This document shows positions 1-8,125 of a stretch of DNA of 64,000 nucleotides, piece by piece. The position numbers and the translations under genes were made by a program. The notes under the pieces were generated by a model that was not told the DNA's origin, searched no databases, and worked only from the letters and a program-made list of their open reading frames with translations. This DNA is from Algoriphagus sp. (GTDB lineage: Bacteria; Bacteroidota; Bacteroidia; Cytophagales; Cyclobacteriaceae). The first letter of the stretch is position 1; each line of letters starts with the position of its first letter. The DNA is taken from the NCBI GenBank assembly GCA_030729785.1, contig JANQWS010000023.1, positions 147,709 to 211,708 of the forward strand, in the 5' to 3' direction.

Positions 1-1167
1 CATATCGGTCACTTGGTTGGGGTAATGACCCTCCTGCATTTTCAACGCGCTGGTCATCAGCCAGTAGCCCTAGTCGGGGGTGCTACTGGGATGATTGGAG
101 ACCCTTCTTTTAAGTCAGCCGAACGAAACTTATTGGATAAATCCACCTTAGACCACAATGTGGCGTGCATTCAAAAACAACTTGCTAAATTCCTTGATTT
201 TTCTGGCCAGCAACCCAATAAAGCAGCTTTAGTCAATAATTACGATTGGATGTCCCAATTTACTTTTTTGGATTTTATTCGTGAGGTAGGAAAGCACATT
301 ACAGTCAATTACATGATGTCCAAGGATTCAGTAAAAAGACGTTTAGAGGATGGAAACGGCCTATCTTTCACTGAGTTTAGTTACCAATTGATCCAAGGCT
401 ATGATTTTTACCACCTTTGGAAAAATCAAAACTGCAGTATCCAGCTAGGCGGTTCTGACCAGTGGGGCAATATCGTCACAGGTACCGAATTGATTCGTCG
501 AATGGGTGGAGGGAGTGCTTTTGCGCTCACGGTACCTTTGATCACCAAAGCTGATGGAACTAAGTTTGGAAAAACAGAAGGAGGCTCCGTTTGGCTTGAT
601 CCCGAAAAAACCTCCCCTTATGCCTTTTACCAATTTTGGTTAAATGTATCCGATGAAGATGCGAGTAAGTACATCCGTATTTTCACTGTACTAGATCAAG
701 GGACTGTTGAAAGGTTGGAAAAAGAACATGCCCTAGCCCCTCACCAACGCATCCTTCAAAAAGAGATTGCGAAGGAGGTAACTACCATGGTGCACAGCAA
801 GGAGGAATACGAAATGGCACTCAAGGCCTCTGAGATCCTCTTTGGAAAATCTTCAACGGAAGATTTAGCTTCCTTAGACGAACGTACTTTTTTAGCGGTA
901 TTCGATGGGGTTCCTCAGGTGCAATTGTCCCAAGAAATTTATTCCAGCATCGAGAATGTATTGGATTTGGTGAGTGAAAAAACGAATTATACGCTTTTTC
1001 CATCCAAAGGTGAGGCTAGAAAAATGATCCTTGGTGGTGGAGTAAGTATCAACAAAGAGAAGGTGGAAGATCCACAAAATAAAATCACCTATAACTTGCT
1101 ACAAGGAAAATATTTGCTCGTACAGAAAGGAAAGAAAAATTATGCAATTGTAGCGGTCGTCGCTTAA
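1..1167 (+). CDS. tyrS: Tyrosyl-tRNA synthetase, 5'-truncated by window edge
   Basis: This enzyme charges tRNA-Tyr with tyrosine in the cytoplasm. Reading frame 1 is open from the first base and begins with the codons for HIGH (bases 1-12), the class I ATP-binding signature, so only the extreme N-terminus (about 40-45 residues in the family) is missing. A KFGKT motif around bases 571-585 is the TyrRS version of KMSKS, and GGSDQWGN is the tyrosine-pocket segment. The C-terminal part (about bases 990-1150) is an S4 RNA-binding domain. The TTG at base 13 is internal, not a start. A strong terminator follows. The product is certain; only the 5' end is unknown. Confidence 0.97.
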   Translation, partial: HIGHLVGVMTLLHFQRAGHQPVALVGGATGMIGDPSFKSAERNLLDKSTLDHNVACIQKQLAKFLDFSGQQPNKAALVNNYDWMSQFTFLDFIREVGKHITVNYMMSKDSVKRRLEDGNGLSFTEFSYQLIQGYDFYHLWKNQNCSIQLGGSDQWGNIVTGTELIRRMGGGSAFALTVPLITKADGTKFGKTEGGSVWLDPEKTSPYAFYQFWLNVSDEDASKYIRIFTVLDQGTVERLEKEHALAPHQRILQKEIAKEVTTMVHSKEEYEMALKASEILFGKSSTEDLASLDERTFLAVFDGVPQVQLSQEIYSSIENVLDLVSEKTNYTLFPSKGEARKMILGGGVSINKEKVEDPQNKITYNLLQGKYLLVQKGKKNYAIVAVVA

Positions 1168-1205
1168 CTGAAAAAATACAAAGACCTTTAAAAATTTGAT
1201 TATTT

Positions 1206-1242
1206 AATAACATTTGACTTGGAGTCAAATGTTATTTTTTTT
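1206..1242 (+). terminator. Rho-independent terminator after tyrS
   Basis: A perfect 14-bp stem (1206-1219 with 1223-1236) closes a 3-nt loop and runs directly into a T-tract up to 1242. It ends tyrS transcription. The stem carries ACATTTGACT and its complement, a sequence shared with the promoter of the TetR gene just downstream, so it might also act as an operator. Confidence 0.85.
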
Positions 1243-1255
1243 GACTAAGATTTAA

Positions 1256-1263
1256 TACATTTG
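1256..1263 (+). promoter_or_regulatory. Candidate -7 element of TetR gene
   Basis: TACATTTG matches the Bacteroidota -7 consensus TAnnTTTG and lies 27 bases upstream of the ATG at 1291. I found no TTTG at the expected -33 spacing, so the promoter call is tentative. The ACATTTGA core is the same 8-mer found twice, in opposite orientations, in the terminator stem upstream. Confidence 0.4.
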
Positions 1264-1290
1264 ATTTAAATTGATTTTTTAATTCTTAAA

Positions 1291-1986
1291 ATGGCAGGAG
1301 AAAAAAACAAAGAAAAACTTATCCTAGATGCAGCTATAGGCTTATTTACCGCACAAGGATTTGCGGCTACAAGAATGGAGGATGTGGCCAAGAAAGCTGG
1401 AATCAGCAAAGGACTTACCTATTTTTATTACAAAAATAAGGAAGACCTTTTCATGGCCCTTACAAAAAAAGCATTTGAACAACTCAAGGAAGAATTTAGG
1501 GAGTCCCTACGTGCCAAAGGAAAAAACGGTCTTGAAATGCTCACCGACTTAGTTCAACGGATCTGGAAGTTTTCTAAGGAGCAACCAGTTTATTATCAAT
1601 CCATCCTACATTTTTTGGATTTGATGAAAAAGTACACTTCGCCTGAATTAAAAAAACAAATCAACCCTTTAATCCTTGATTCAATCCATTTTCACAAATT
1701 GTTGGAATTGCAATTAGATCCCATCCGTTTGGGTATTCAAATGGTTTCCCAAGGAATAAAGGATGGCAGCATTCGTCCAGAATTACAAGCAGAAATAACT
1801 TTTTACACGATTTGGAGTATGACCCTGGGATTTGAAAAAATGGAAGGACCCATTTCGTTTGAAGGTAAGGAAACCAAGGTCAGTCCTGAAGCTTGGCAGC
1901 GTGGATTTCTCAAGCTGATGCAAGACATGCTAAAAGGAACAATACAAGCATCAAAGCCTCAACTAATTCAAGCAAGTCTTTTCTAA
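1291..1986 (+). CDS. TetR/AcrR family transcriptional regulator
   Basis: A 231-aa repressor of the TetR fold. Residues 8-54 form the usual N-terminal three-helix DNA-binding domain (ILDAAIGLF, ATRMEDVAKKAGISKG, TYFYYKNKEDLF); the rest is an all-helical ligand-binding and dimerisation domain too divergent to predict an effector. It stands alone between two terminators. Its targets could include itself, through ACATTTGA half-sites at 1210-1264, and perhaps the acyl-CoA operon 1.6 kb downstream, because TetR proteins often control fatty-acid genes; the second idea is only context. The ATG at 1291 is the first in frame. Confidence 0.9.
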   Translation: MAGEKNKEKLILDAAIGLFTAQGFAATRMEDVAKKAGISKGLTYFYYKNKEDLFMALTKKAFEQLKEEFRESLRAKGKNGLEMLTDLVQRIWKFSKEQPVYYQSILHFLDLMKKYTSPELKKQINPLILDSIHFHKLLELQLDPIRLGIQMVSQGIKDGSIRPELQAEITFYTIWSMTLGFEKMEGPISFEGKETKVSPEAWQRGFLKLMQDMLKGTIQASKPQLIQASLF

Positions 1987-2016
1987 AAAAATAAGGGGCT
2001 TCCGCCCCTTATTTTT
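1986..2016. terminator. Bidirectional terminator between convergent genes
   Basis: A 13-bp perfect stem, AAAAATAAGGGGC (1987-1999) and its complement (2004-2016), with a TTCC loop and A/T tracts on both sides. It separates the TetR gene from the convergent small acidic gene and overlaps that gene's stop codon by one base. Confidence 0.85.
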
Positions 2017-2438
2017 TACCTACTTTTCCATAACTCTTTCAATTGCCTGCCATTGACTAGCAATACAAATCGAACTGGATTGGGGATTAGTACAATTCGC
2101 AGATCCACTTTACCCAATTGATCCGACTCTATAGGCACCCCCTGCTCCCCACTTACCTCATACGTAATGCTACCTTTTGCATCGGGAAGCATCTCTAGGT
2201 AGGTATTGGCCAAATAAGCGGTAGGAAGTAGTACATCCGTATCGGATTTCAACTTGGTGTAAATCTTTTCCAATTCAGGAGCTAATACATCCTCGTAATT
2301 CTCGTTAAAATCATCTTCGAGGTCGTGTAATTGCTCCTCTAAATCGTCGTAATTTTCATCACTATATTCCAATGCACTTAACTGTATTCGTTGCTGTACA
2401 ATTTCAGTAAGTTCTTGGTCAATTTTTTCCCAATTCAT
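2016..2438 (-). CDS. Small acidic protein of unknown function
   Basis: A 140-aa cytoplasmic protein that I do not recognise. The first 60 residues are very acidic and helical (many D/E, for example around DDLEEQLHDLEDDF), likely a short coiled coil; residues 85-140 look like a beta-rich domain (GKVDLRIVLIPNPVRFVLLV). There is no signal peptide or membrane segment. It is a single gene between a shared terminator and an MDR oxidoreductase gene on the same strand, 69 bases upstream. Codon use fits the neighbours, so the gene is probably real and lineage-specific. Confidence 0.75.
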   Translation of the reverse strand: MNWEKIDQELTEIVQQRIQLSALEYSDENYDDLEEQLHDLEDDFNENYEDVLAPELEKIYTKLKSDTDVLLPTAYLANTYLEMLPDAKGSITYEVSGEQGVPIESDQLGKVDLRIVLIPNPVRFVLLVNGRQLKELWKSR

Positions 2439-2507
2439 GGTGATAGTCTTTGTTATTCGGTTGCAAATATGGCGATAATCCTAAAAATAGCCGTTCAATG
2501 CGACCAA

Positions 2508-3479
2508 CTATTCGCTTACAAATAGAATTTTTCCATTTCTACCAGCTTGTTCATAAGCAGTTAATGCTGCTTTAAATTCCGATAGCGGGTAAGTAGCAGC
2601 TACATCCACTTTTGATTCTTCCTGCATCAAAAATCCAAATACCTGTTGAAATGCCTTCATCCGTTGTTCGGTAGGAAGTTCTTCTACCCAAGTACTCAAC
2701 CAGAAACCTTCAATACGTAGGTTTTTAAAAATGAGCAATCCACTATTGATGGAAAGATTTTCCAAAGCAAGTGCACCAAATACAAGCATTCGCCCTTTTT
2801 GCTTCAAACAGGATAAAGCCTTCACACCCAAATCCCCTCCCACTGCATCAAAAACCACATCCACGCCTACCTCAGTTTTTTCAAAAATCAACTTCGCCAG
2901 TTTCTCCGTGCTGGTATTGATAACTAGTTCTGCGCCTAAATCCATCAATAATTGCTTCTGAGATTCATGGCGAACAGTGGCTGCCACACGAATACCCTTT
3001 GCTTTAGCCATCTGAATAGCAAATTTTCCAAAGGCAGAGGCACCTGCAGTTAACAACAACCATTCACCAGATTCCAAACCTGACTCCTCAATCATTCCGT
3101 ATGCAGTCATCGGATTAACAAAAGCCTGACAAGCAACCTCATCCGACATTTGAGCTGGAATTGGGATAACCCCAGCGGCTGGTATACAAACATATTCTTT
3201 CCAGGTACCAATCGCCGTAAACATTACCCGTGTACCTACCGCAACTTTTCCAGCCTCATCCCCTTTCTCAACTACCCCACTGGCTTCAAAACCTGCACTG
3301 CTAGGCAATTTAGGGGTAATCCCATACATTCCACGGATAAACATAATGTCCGAAGGATTGATGTTTCGTGCCTTTACTCGGATCAATACTTCCTGTGCCT
3401 TGGGTTGAGGCATTTCGCTTTCCTTGAGATACAAGACCTCCTGTGGTGTGCCAGTTTGATCAAAAATTAATTCTTTCAT
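2508..3479 (-). CDS. MDR-family zinc-independent alcohol dehydrogenase / quinone oxidoreductase
   Basis: A 323-aa NAD(P)H-dependent oxidoreductase of the medium-chain family. An N-terminal GroES-like domain (residues 1-115, with NPSDIMFIRG and PSSAGFEASGVV) precedes a Rossmann domain (about 125-270, with a GASAFGKFAIQMAK nucleotide-binding turn). The cysteine and histidine zinc ligands of classical ADHs are absent, as in quinone reductases and 2-enoyl thioester reductases. It is divergent from the SDR-led acyl-CoA operon across a gap of about 110 bp, so an enoyl-thioester reductase role is plausible but unproven. Confidence 0.88.
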   Translation of the reverse strand: MKELIFDQTGTPQEVLYLKESEMPQPKAQEVLIRVKARNINPSDIMFIRGMYGITPKLPSSAGFEASGVVEKGDEAGKVAVGTRVMFTAIGTWKEYVCIPAAGVIPIPAQMSDEVACQAFVNPMTAYGMIEESGLESGEWLLLTAGASAFGKFAIQMAKAKGIRVAATVRHESQKQLLMDLGAELVINTSTEKLAKLIFEKTEVGVDVVFDAVGGDLGVKALSCLKQKGRMLVFGALALENLSINSGLLIFKNLRIEGFWLSTWVEELPTEQRMKAFQQVFGFLMQEESKVDVAATYPLSEFKAALTAYEQAGRNGKILFVSE

Positions 3480-3590
3480 ACGAATAGAAAAAAGAGATAA
3501 TGTGGGACAATTAGTGAATTTGCTTGGCCTACAAGTTACAGCATGGCCATATTTTTCCTATCTTTTGGAAGTAAAATAACCCAAAAACAC

Positions 3591-4358
3591 ATGGATTTAT
3601 CTTCAGTTTTTTCATTGGATGGAAAAGTAGCACTGATTACAGGAGCTAGCAAAGGCATTGGTTTTGGCATCGCAGAAATCTTTGCTGCAGCAGGCGCTAA
3701 AGTAGTCATCAGCAGTAGAAAGCAGGAAGCATTGGATGAGCAAGCAGAACAACTAAATGCCAAAGGGTATGAAGTGACTGGAATTGCCTGTAATGTAGGA
3801 AATATGGCTGAATTACCGCTTTTAGTAGATAAAACAGTGGATAAATACGGGACCATTGATATTCTAGTAAATAATGCTGCCAGTAATCCTGTTTTTGGGC
3901 CTGTTCATGAAACCACTCTTGAAGCCTTTGATAAAATCATGAACGTGAATGTGAAGGCGGCATTCGAACTTAGCAGGCTGTGTTATCCCCACCTTAGAAA
4001 ATCGGCAGCTGCATCCGTTATTAATATTTCTAGTATTGGGGGAATATCCCCAGAGCAAGGCTTAGGAATTTATTCGGTTTCCAAAGCTGCCTTGATTTCA
4101 CTCACCAAGGTTTTTGCCAAAGAATGGGGAGATTCTAAAATTCGTGTCAATGCCATTTGTCCAGGTCTCATTCAAACTAAGTTCTCCGAAGCGCTTTGGT
4201 CCAATGAAAAAATACTAGCCATGATTCTAAAGCAATTGGCTATAAAAAGAGCAGGAACCTCTGAAGAAATTGGCGCTATGGCCTTATTCCTTGCCTCTCC
4301 TGCATCTTCCTACACCACTGGGGCCATTTTAACAGCAGATGGAGGGTTTACAATCTAA
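3591..4358 (+). CDS. SDR-family oxidoreductase, first gene of hydroxyacyl-CoA operon
   Basis: A 255-aa classical short-chain dehydrogenase. TGASKGIG (residues 17-24) binds the dinucleotide; NNAA (94-97), Ser147/148 in ISSIGG and YSVSK (Tyr161, Lys165) form the active site. The closest type by pattern is the DHRS4/FabG-like group. I chose the ATG at 3591; an upstream in-frame ATG at 3543 would add 16 residues before the normal SDR start. The stop overlaps the next ATG (TAATG), so it is translationally coupled to the acyl-CoA dehydrogenase. It likely interconverts a hydroxy and keto group on an acyl-CoA of this pathway. Confidence 0.9.
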   Translation: MDLSSVFSLDGKVALITGASKGIGFGIAEIFAAAGAKVVISSRKQEALDEQAEQLNAKGYEVTGIACNVGNMAELPLLVDKTVDKYGTIDILVNNAASNPVFGPVHETTLEAFDKIMNVNVKAAFELSRLCYPHLRKSAAASVINISSIGGISPEQGLGIYSVSKAALISLTKVFAKEWGDSKIRVNAICPGLIQTKFSEALWSNEKILAMILKQLAIKRAGTSEEIGAMALFLASPASSYTTGAILTADGGFTI

Positions 4359-5566
4359 TGAGTAAAAACCAGGAAATCCCAGCAGCACAACTACAGAAAC
4401 TTCTAATCGCCTATCGAGAGTTTGTAGAATTAGAACTATTTCCCATCGATTTGGATGTAGTCAAAGGCCCCTTTAAATCATATTTACCCAAACTAAGAGC
4501 TTTACGTGAAAAAGCGAAGTCCATGGGTCTATTTGTGCCACATTTGGCCAAGGAGGAAGGTGGCTTGGGATTGGACCTGGTACAATTTGCGCAGGTATCC
4601 GAAATTTTGGGACAAAGCCCGATCGGTCATTATGTTTTCAACTGTGCCGCTCCAGATATTGGCAACATGGAATTACTTCACCAATTCGGTTCGGAGGAAC
4701 AGAAAGAAAAGTGGCTTGGTCCCCTGCAGCGTGGAGAAATTCGTTCCTGCTTTGCAATGACCGAACCCCAACTTCCTGGAAGCAATCCAGTCCATCTGGC
4801 TACCACAGCTACTCGTAATGAGGAAGAATATGTTATCCAAGGACATAAATGGTTTACCACCGCCGCCGATGGTGCACAATTTACTATCGTGATGGCCGTA
4901 ACCAATCCAGATGCACCCTCACCCTATCAGAAAGCAAGCATGATCTTGCTCCCCTTAGATACACCCGGTTATACCCTTGTTCGAAACATTTCCATTATGG
5001 GTGAAGCAGGTGAAGATTACCTTTCCCATGCTGAAGTAAAATTTGAGCAGTGCCGGGTACCTCTGGCCAACCGAATAGGTTTGGAGGGTCAGGGATTTGC
5101 CTTGGCACAAGAACGACTTGGACCTGGACGAATCCATCACTGCATGCGTTGGATAGGCATATGCGAACGAGCCTTCGATATGTTGTGCAGACGTGCTCTT
5201 TCTCGAGAACTTGAAGTAGGCAAATCGTTGGCTGACAAACAAACCATCCAAAATTGGATCGCTGAAAGTAGAGCAGAAATCAAAGCCAGCCGTCTTATGG
5301 TACTCGATACCGCACAACGGATGCAGGAACTTGGGGCAAAAGCTGTCAAAGAAGACATTTCAACCATCAAATTTTTTGTAGCCGATGTGCTCATGAAAGT
5401 AATTGATCGTGCCATTCAGGTGCATGGCGCCCTTGGGATCACAGATGATACGCTGCTGTCTTTTTGGTACCGACACGAGCGTGGTGCACGTATTTACGAC
5501 GGACCTGATGAAGTACATAAGTCTGCACTTGCCCGTAGTATTCTTAAAAATTACGGCACTAAATGA
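4358..5566 (+). CDS. Acyl-CoA dehydrogenase of the ACAD10/ACAD11 type
   Basis: A 402-aa FAD flavoprotein of the acyl-CoA dehydrogenase family. CFAMTEP (131-137) is the flavin-contacting ACAD signature, and GPGRIHHCMR followed by YDGPDEVH is typical of the ACAD10/11 subgroup. The residue at the catalytic-base position is Asp381, where short- and medium-chain enzymes carry Glu. Known for this subgroup: it acts on 4-phosphorylated hydroxyacyl-CoAs made by a partner kinase, eliminating phosphate to give an enoyl-CoA (LvaC in Pseudomonas levulinate catabolism; ACAD11 in animals). Here the kinase is the next gene, overlapping by ATGA. Confidence 0.92.
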   Translation: MSKNQEIPAAQLQKLLIAYREFVELELFPIDLDVVKGPFKSYLPKLRALREKAKSMGLFVPHLAKEEGGLGLDLVQFAQVSEILGQSPIGHYVFNCAAPDIGNMELLHQFGSEEQKEKWLGPLQRGEIRSCFAMTEPQLPGSNPVHLATTATRNEEEYVIQGHKWFTTAADGAQFTIVMAVTNPDAPSPYQKASMILLPLDTPGYTLVRNISIMGEAGEDYLSHAEVKFEQCRVPLANRIGLEGQGFALAQERLGPGRIHHCMRWIGICERAFDMLCRRALSRELEVGKSLADKQTIQNWIAESRAEIKASRLMVLDTAQRMQELGAKAVKEDISTIKFFVADVLMKVIDRAIQVHGALGITDDTLLSFWYRHERGARIYDGPDEVHKSALARSILKNYGTK

Positions 5567-6591
5567 ATACTGTACTAAATTTTGATTTACTCAAGGATTA
5601 TTTGGCTCCAATACTCCACTGTGCTGCCGATACAATCCAAGTAAATCAACTTCCAGGTGGCTATTCCAATTTGAGTTTCCTCGTAGAAAGTGCTACCGAA
5701 AAATTCATTTTAAGACGCCCACCCTTCGGTGAAAAAATTGCCAAAGCCCATGACATGTCAAGGGAGTTTAAGGTTCTTGAAGGATTGAAAAAAGCAGGCT
5801 ACACCAAAAGTCCCCTACCAATTCACTATTGTGCCGAAGAATCGATTTTTGGAGCCCCCTTCTTTATCATGGAGTTTATAGAAGGTGTTATTTTAAGAAA
5901 TCGAGTTCCTCAGGGAATACCCCTTGATAAAGAAGCCTTTACTGACTTATCCCGTTCAGCGATCGACTGCCTACTTGAACTTCATAATTTAGAACTTGAA
6001 AATTCCGGATTGATTCACTTGGGCAAGCCGGAAGGCTATACCCAACGCCAAGTGGAAGGATGGGTAGATCGATATTTTCGAGCTAAAACCAATGAACTTC
6101 CAGGGTTAGAACAAGCAGCTTCTTGGCTGCTTGAAAATATTCCTTCCACAGCACCCCTCGCCTTCATCCACAACGATTTTAAGTACGACAACATAGTATT
6201 GGATCCACAGCAACCTACTCAAATCAAAGGAGTATTGGATTGGGAGATGGCCACGGTAGGTAACCCACTCATGGACCTAGGCACTAGCCTCGCCTATTGG
6301 GCCGAAGAAAAGGATCCTGAAATTTTAAAACTATTCAATTTAAGCCACTTACCAGGAAACCTCAGCCGGCAAGAAATAATGGAATACTATTTTTCTAATG
6401 GAACAGGCTCCAAACAAGAAATGGTCTTCTACTATGTCTTTGGCTTAGTCAAAGTGGCCGTAATCGCTCAACAAATTTTCAAACGTTATTCTCAAGGCTT
6501 TTCTACAGATCCTCGATTTGAACCACTCATCCATGTAGTGGAAGCAGCTGGAAAAAAAGCCTTAAAAACACTTCAAACTGATAAAATCTAA
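5563..6591 (+). CDS. APH-family phosphotransferase, ACAD11-type kinase half
   Basis: A 342-aa aminoglycoside-phosphotransferase-fold kinase. The glycine-rich start (PGGYSNLSFLV, 31-41) is followed by FILRRPP (48-54), the catalytic loop HND (203-205) with Asn210, and the metal-binding DWE at 226-228. This pattern matches the N-terminal domain of animal ACAD10/11 and LvaA, not antibiotic kinases. It overlaps the ACAD gene by four bases, so the two halves of the eukaryotic fusion are coupled genes here. Predicted reaction: ATP-dependent phosphorylation of the 4-hydroxyl of a 4-hydroxyacyl-CoA. Not an aminoglycoside resistance gene by context. Confidence 0.9.
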   Translation: MNTVLNFDLLKDYLAPILHCAADTIQVNQLPGGYSNLSFLVESATEKFILRRPPFGEKIAKAHDMSREFKVLEGLKKAGYTKSPLPIHYCAEESIFGAPFFIMEFIEGVILRNRVPQGIPLDKEAFTDLSRSAIDCLLELHNLELENSGLIHLGKPEGYTQRQVEGWVDRYFRAKTNELPGLEQAASWLLENIPSTAPLAFIHNDFKYDNIVLDPQQPTQIKGVLDWEMATVGNPLMDLGTSLAYWAEEKDPEILKLFNLSHLPGNLSRQEIMEYYFSNGTGSKQEMVFYYVFGLVKVAVIAQQIFKRYSQGFSTDPRFEPLIHVVEAAGKKALKTLQTDKI

Positions 6592-6594
6592 TAC

Positions 6595-7473
6595 ATGACC
6601 CTTCGTAAAATTTGTATCCTTGGAGCAGGCACCCTTGGCTCTCGAGTAGCCCTACAATCGGCTATATCTGGCTTTACCGTTTCCATTTTTGACTTGAAAC
6701 AGGCATCCTTGGATTCGGCTCTATTCACTATGCAAAAAATCCTACGGCAACTTGTGCGCGGAGGGACGCTAACGGAGTCGCAAGTTCCTGAAATCCTCCA
6801 ACGAATACAGCCTACCTTGGACTTGCCTGAAGCATTGAAAGGAGCAGATTTGGTCAATGAAAGTGTCACGGAAGATGTAGCGATAAAAAAATCGCTATGG
6901 GCCGAGGTCGGTAAACTCGCAGAATCCCACACTTGGTTGACCACAAATACCTCTTATCTACTCCCCTCCCAGTTTGCGGAGGAAACCGGCAGCCCATCTC
7001 GGTTTTGTGCCTTCCATTTTCATGATGTGTTTTATTCTAGGGTAGTAGACATCATGCCCCATCCAGGAACAGATCCTACCTTAATTGGGGTCCTGGAAAA
7101 ATTGGGGAGAAAATTAAATCAAGTGCCTGTCATTGTGAGGAAGGAAAACCCAGGATATCTATTTAATACGATGCTGATGGCCTTATTGGGTGCTGCAGGG
7201 AAATTGATCACACGTGAGGTAGGAAGTATTGAAGATATCGACAAGTCTTGGATGGTGAATTTCCACATGCCAATGGGTCCTTTTGGAATATTAGACTCCA
7301 TTGGATTGGATACCGCATGGCATGTGACCCACAAAATGTCGGATTCAGCTTCTCAAGCTTTTGCCGCCCATTTGAAAACCTACATTGATCAAGGGAAACT
7401 AGGTGAAAAAACAGGAGAAGGTTTTTATACCTATCCAAATCCACGCTACCGAGAGCCTGATTTTATTCTATAA
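6595..7473 (+). CDS. 3-hydroxyacyl-CoA dehydrogenase family protein
   Basis: A 292-aa NAD-dependent dehydrogenase of the HAD/PaaH type. The Rossmann motif GAGTLG is at 10-15, the NES segment at 88-90, Asn118 lies in TTNTS, and FHFH (140-143) holds the likely catalytic His. The C-terminal helical domain (about 180-292) is present and shortish, ending in the typical GEGFYTYP. It starts three bases after the kinase stop and completes the four-gene operon, where it would oxidise the 3-hydroxyacyl-CoA formed after hydration of the enoyl-CoA. Its 3' end overlaps the convergent trmB gene by 11 bp. Confidence 0.88.
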   Translation: MTLRKICILGAGTLGSRVALQSAISGFTVSIFDLKQASLDSALFTMQKILRQLVRGGTLTESQVPEILQRIQPTLDLPEALKGADLVNESVTEDVAIKKSLWAEVGKLAESHTWLTTNTSYLLPSQFAEETGSPSRFCAFHFHDVFYSRVVDIMPHPGTDPTLIGVLEKLGRKLNQVPVIVRKENPGYLFNTMLMALLGAAGKLITREVGSIEDIDKSWMVNFHMPMGPFGILDSIGLDTAWHVTHKMSDSASQAFAAHLKTYIDQGKLGEKTGEGFYTYPNPRYREPDFIL

Positions 7474-8125
7474 AACAGAACTGAATGTATTTGATTTTTT
7501 CCCCTTTATCTGAAAAAATCTTCTCGTACCGAGTCTTTATTCCATGGTGGGCATCTCGCAATTCACTTTCATAGAAATCTGACGTAGAAAATAAGACTTT
7601 GCAATCCGGGCGAGAAGCCAAAATTTCTTTGGTATAGTCAAATAGGCCTGTATTGTCTGTTTTGAAGTGGATAATCCCTCCTGCTTTCACTAGCAGCTTG
7701 TACATGTCCAAAAATCTGGTTGAGGTCAATCGTCGCTTTTCATCTCCATCTCGAGGAAATGGATCGGGAAAGGTAATCCACAGTTCAGCTACTTCACTGG
7801 GCGCAAAAAAACTATCTAATTGTTGAATTTGTGTTCGCAAGAAGGCCACGTTGTGGATGTCTTCGGCTGTTGCCATAGAACTCCCCTTCCAGATTCTACT
7901 TCCTTTGATATCTACACCAATAAAATTTTGATTGGGATTTTGGCGTCCAAGACCCAAGGTAAACTCCCCTCTTCCACAGGCTAGTTCAACCACTAGGGGC
8001 TGTTCAATTTGAAATTGAAGTTCATTCCACCTCCCTTTAATCTGCTCAAAAATAGGCTTACCTGCCTGTACTACATTGGGATTGGCCTCGTTTTGTGCAA
8101 ACCGAACCAGTTTTTTTCTACTCAT
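7463..8125 (-). CDS. trmB: tRNA (guanine-N7)-methyltransferase
   Basis: This 220-aa SAM-dependent enzyme makes m7G46 in tRNA variable loops. The SAM-binding motif ELACGRGEFT lies at about 47-56, the TrmB signature TFPDPFPR at about 119-126, and a conserved T-x-YE (TRYEKIF) near the C-terminus. It is the last gene of the nine-gene minus-strand operon and its start overlaps the folC stop by one base. The 3' end overlaps the convergent dehydrogenase gene by 11 bp without a terminator between them. Confidence 0.95.
   Translation of the reverse strand: MSRKKLVRFAQNEANPNVVQAGKPIFEQIKGRWNELQFQIEQPLVVELACGRGEFTLGLGRQNPNQNFIGVDIKGSRIWKGSSMATAEDIHNVAFLRTQIQQLDSFFAPSEVAELWITFPDPFPRDGDEKRRLTSTRFLDMYKLLVKAGGIIHFKTDNTGLFDYTKEILASRPDCKVLFSTSDFYESELRDAHHGIKTRYEKIFSDKGEKIKYIQFCFIE

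Noticed and set aside
3543..3590. Upstream ATG for the SDR gene
   Set aside because: It would add 16 residues not typical of SDRs, and a TATCTTTTG promoter-like sequence lies inside it.
5563..6591. Aminoglycoside resistance kinase
   Set aside because: The APH fold is present, but the HND loop and the position directly after an ACAD10/11-type dehydrogenase match the hydroxyacyl-CoA kinase group.
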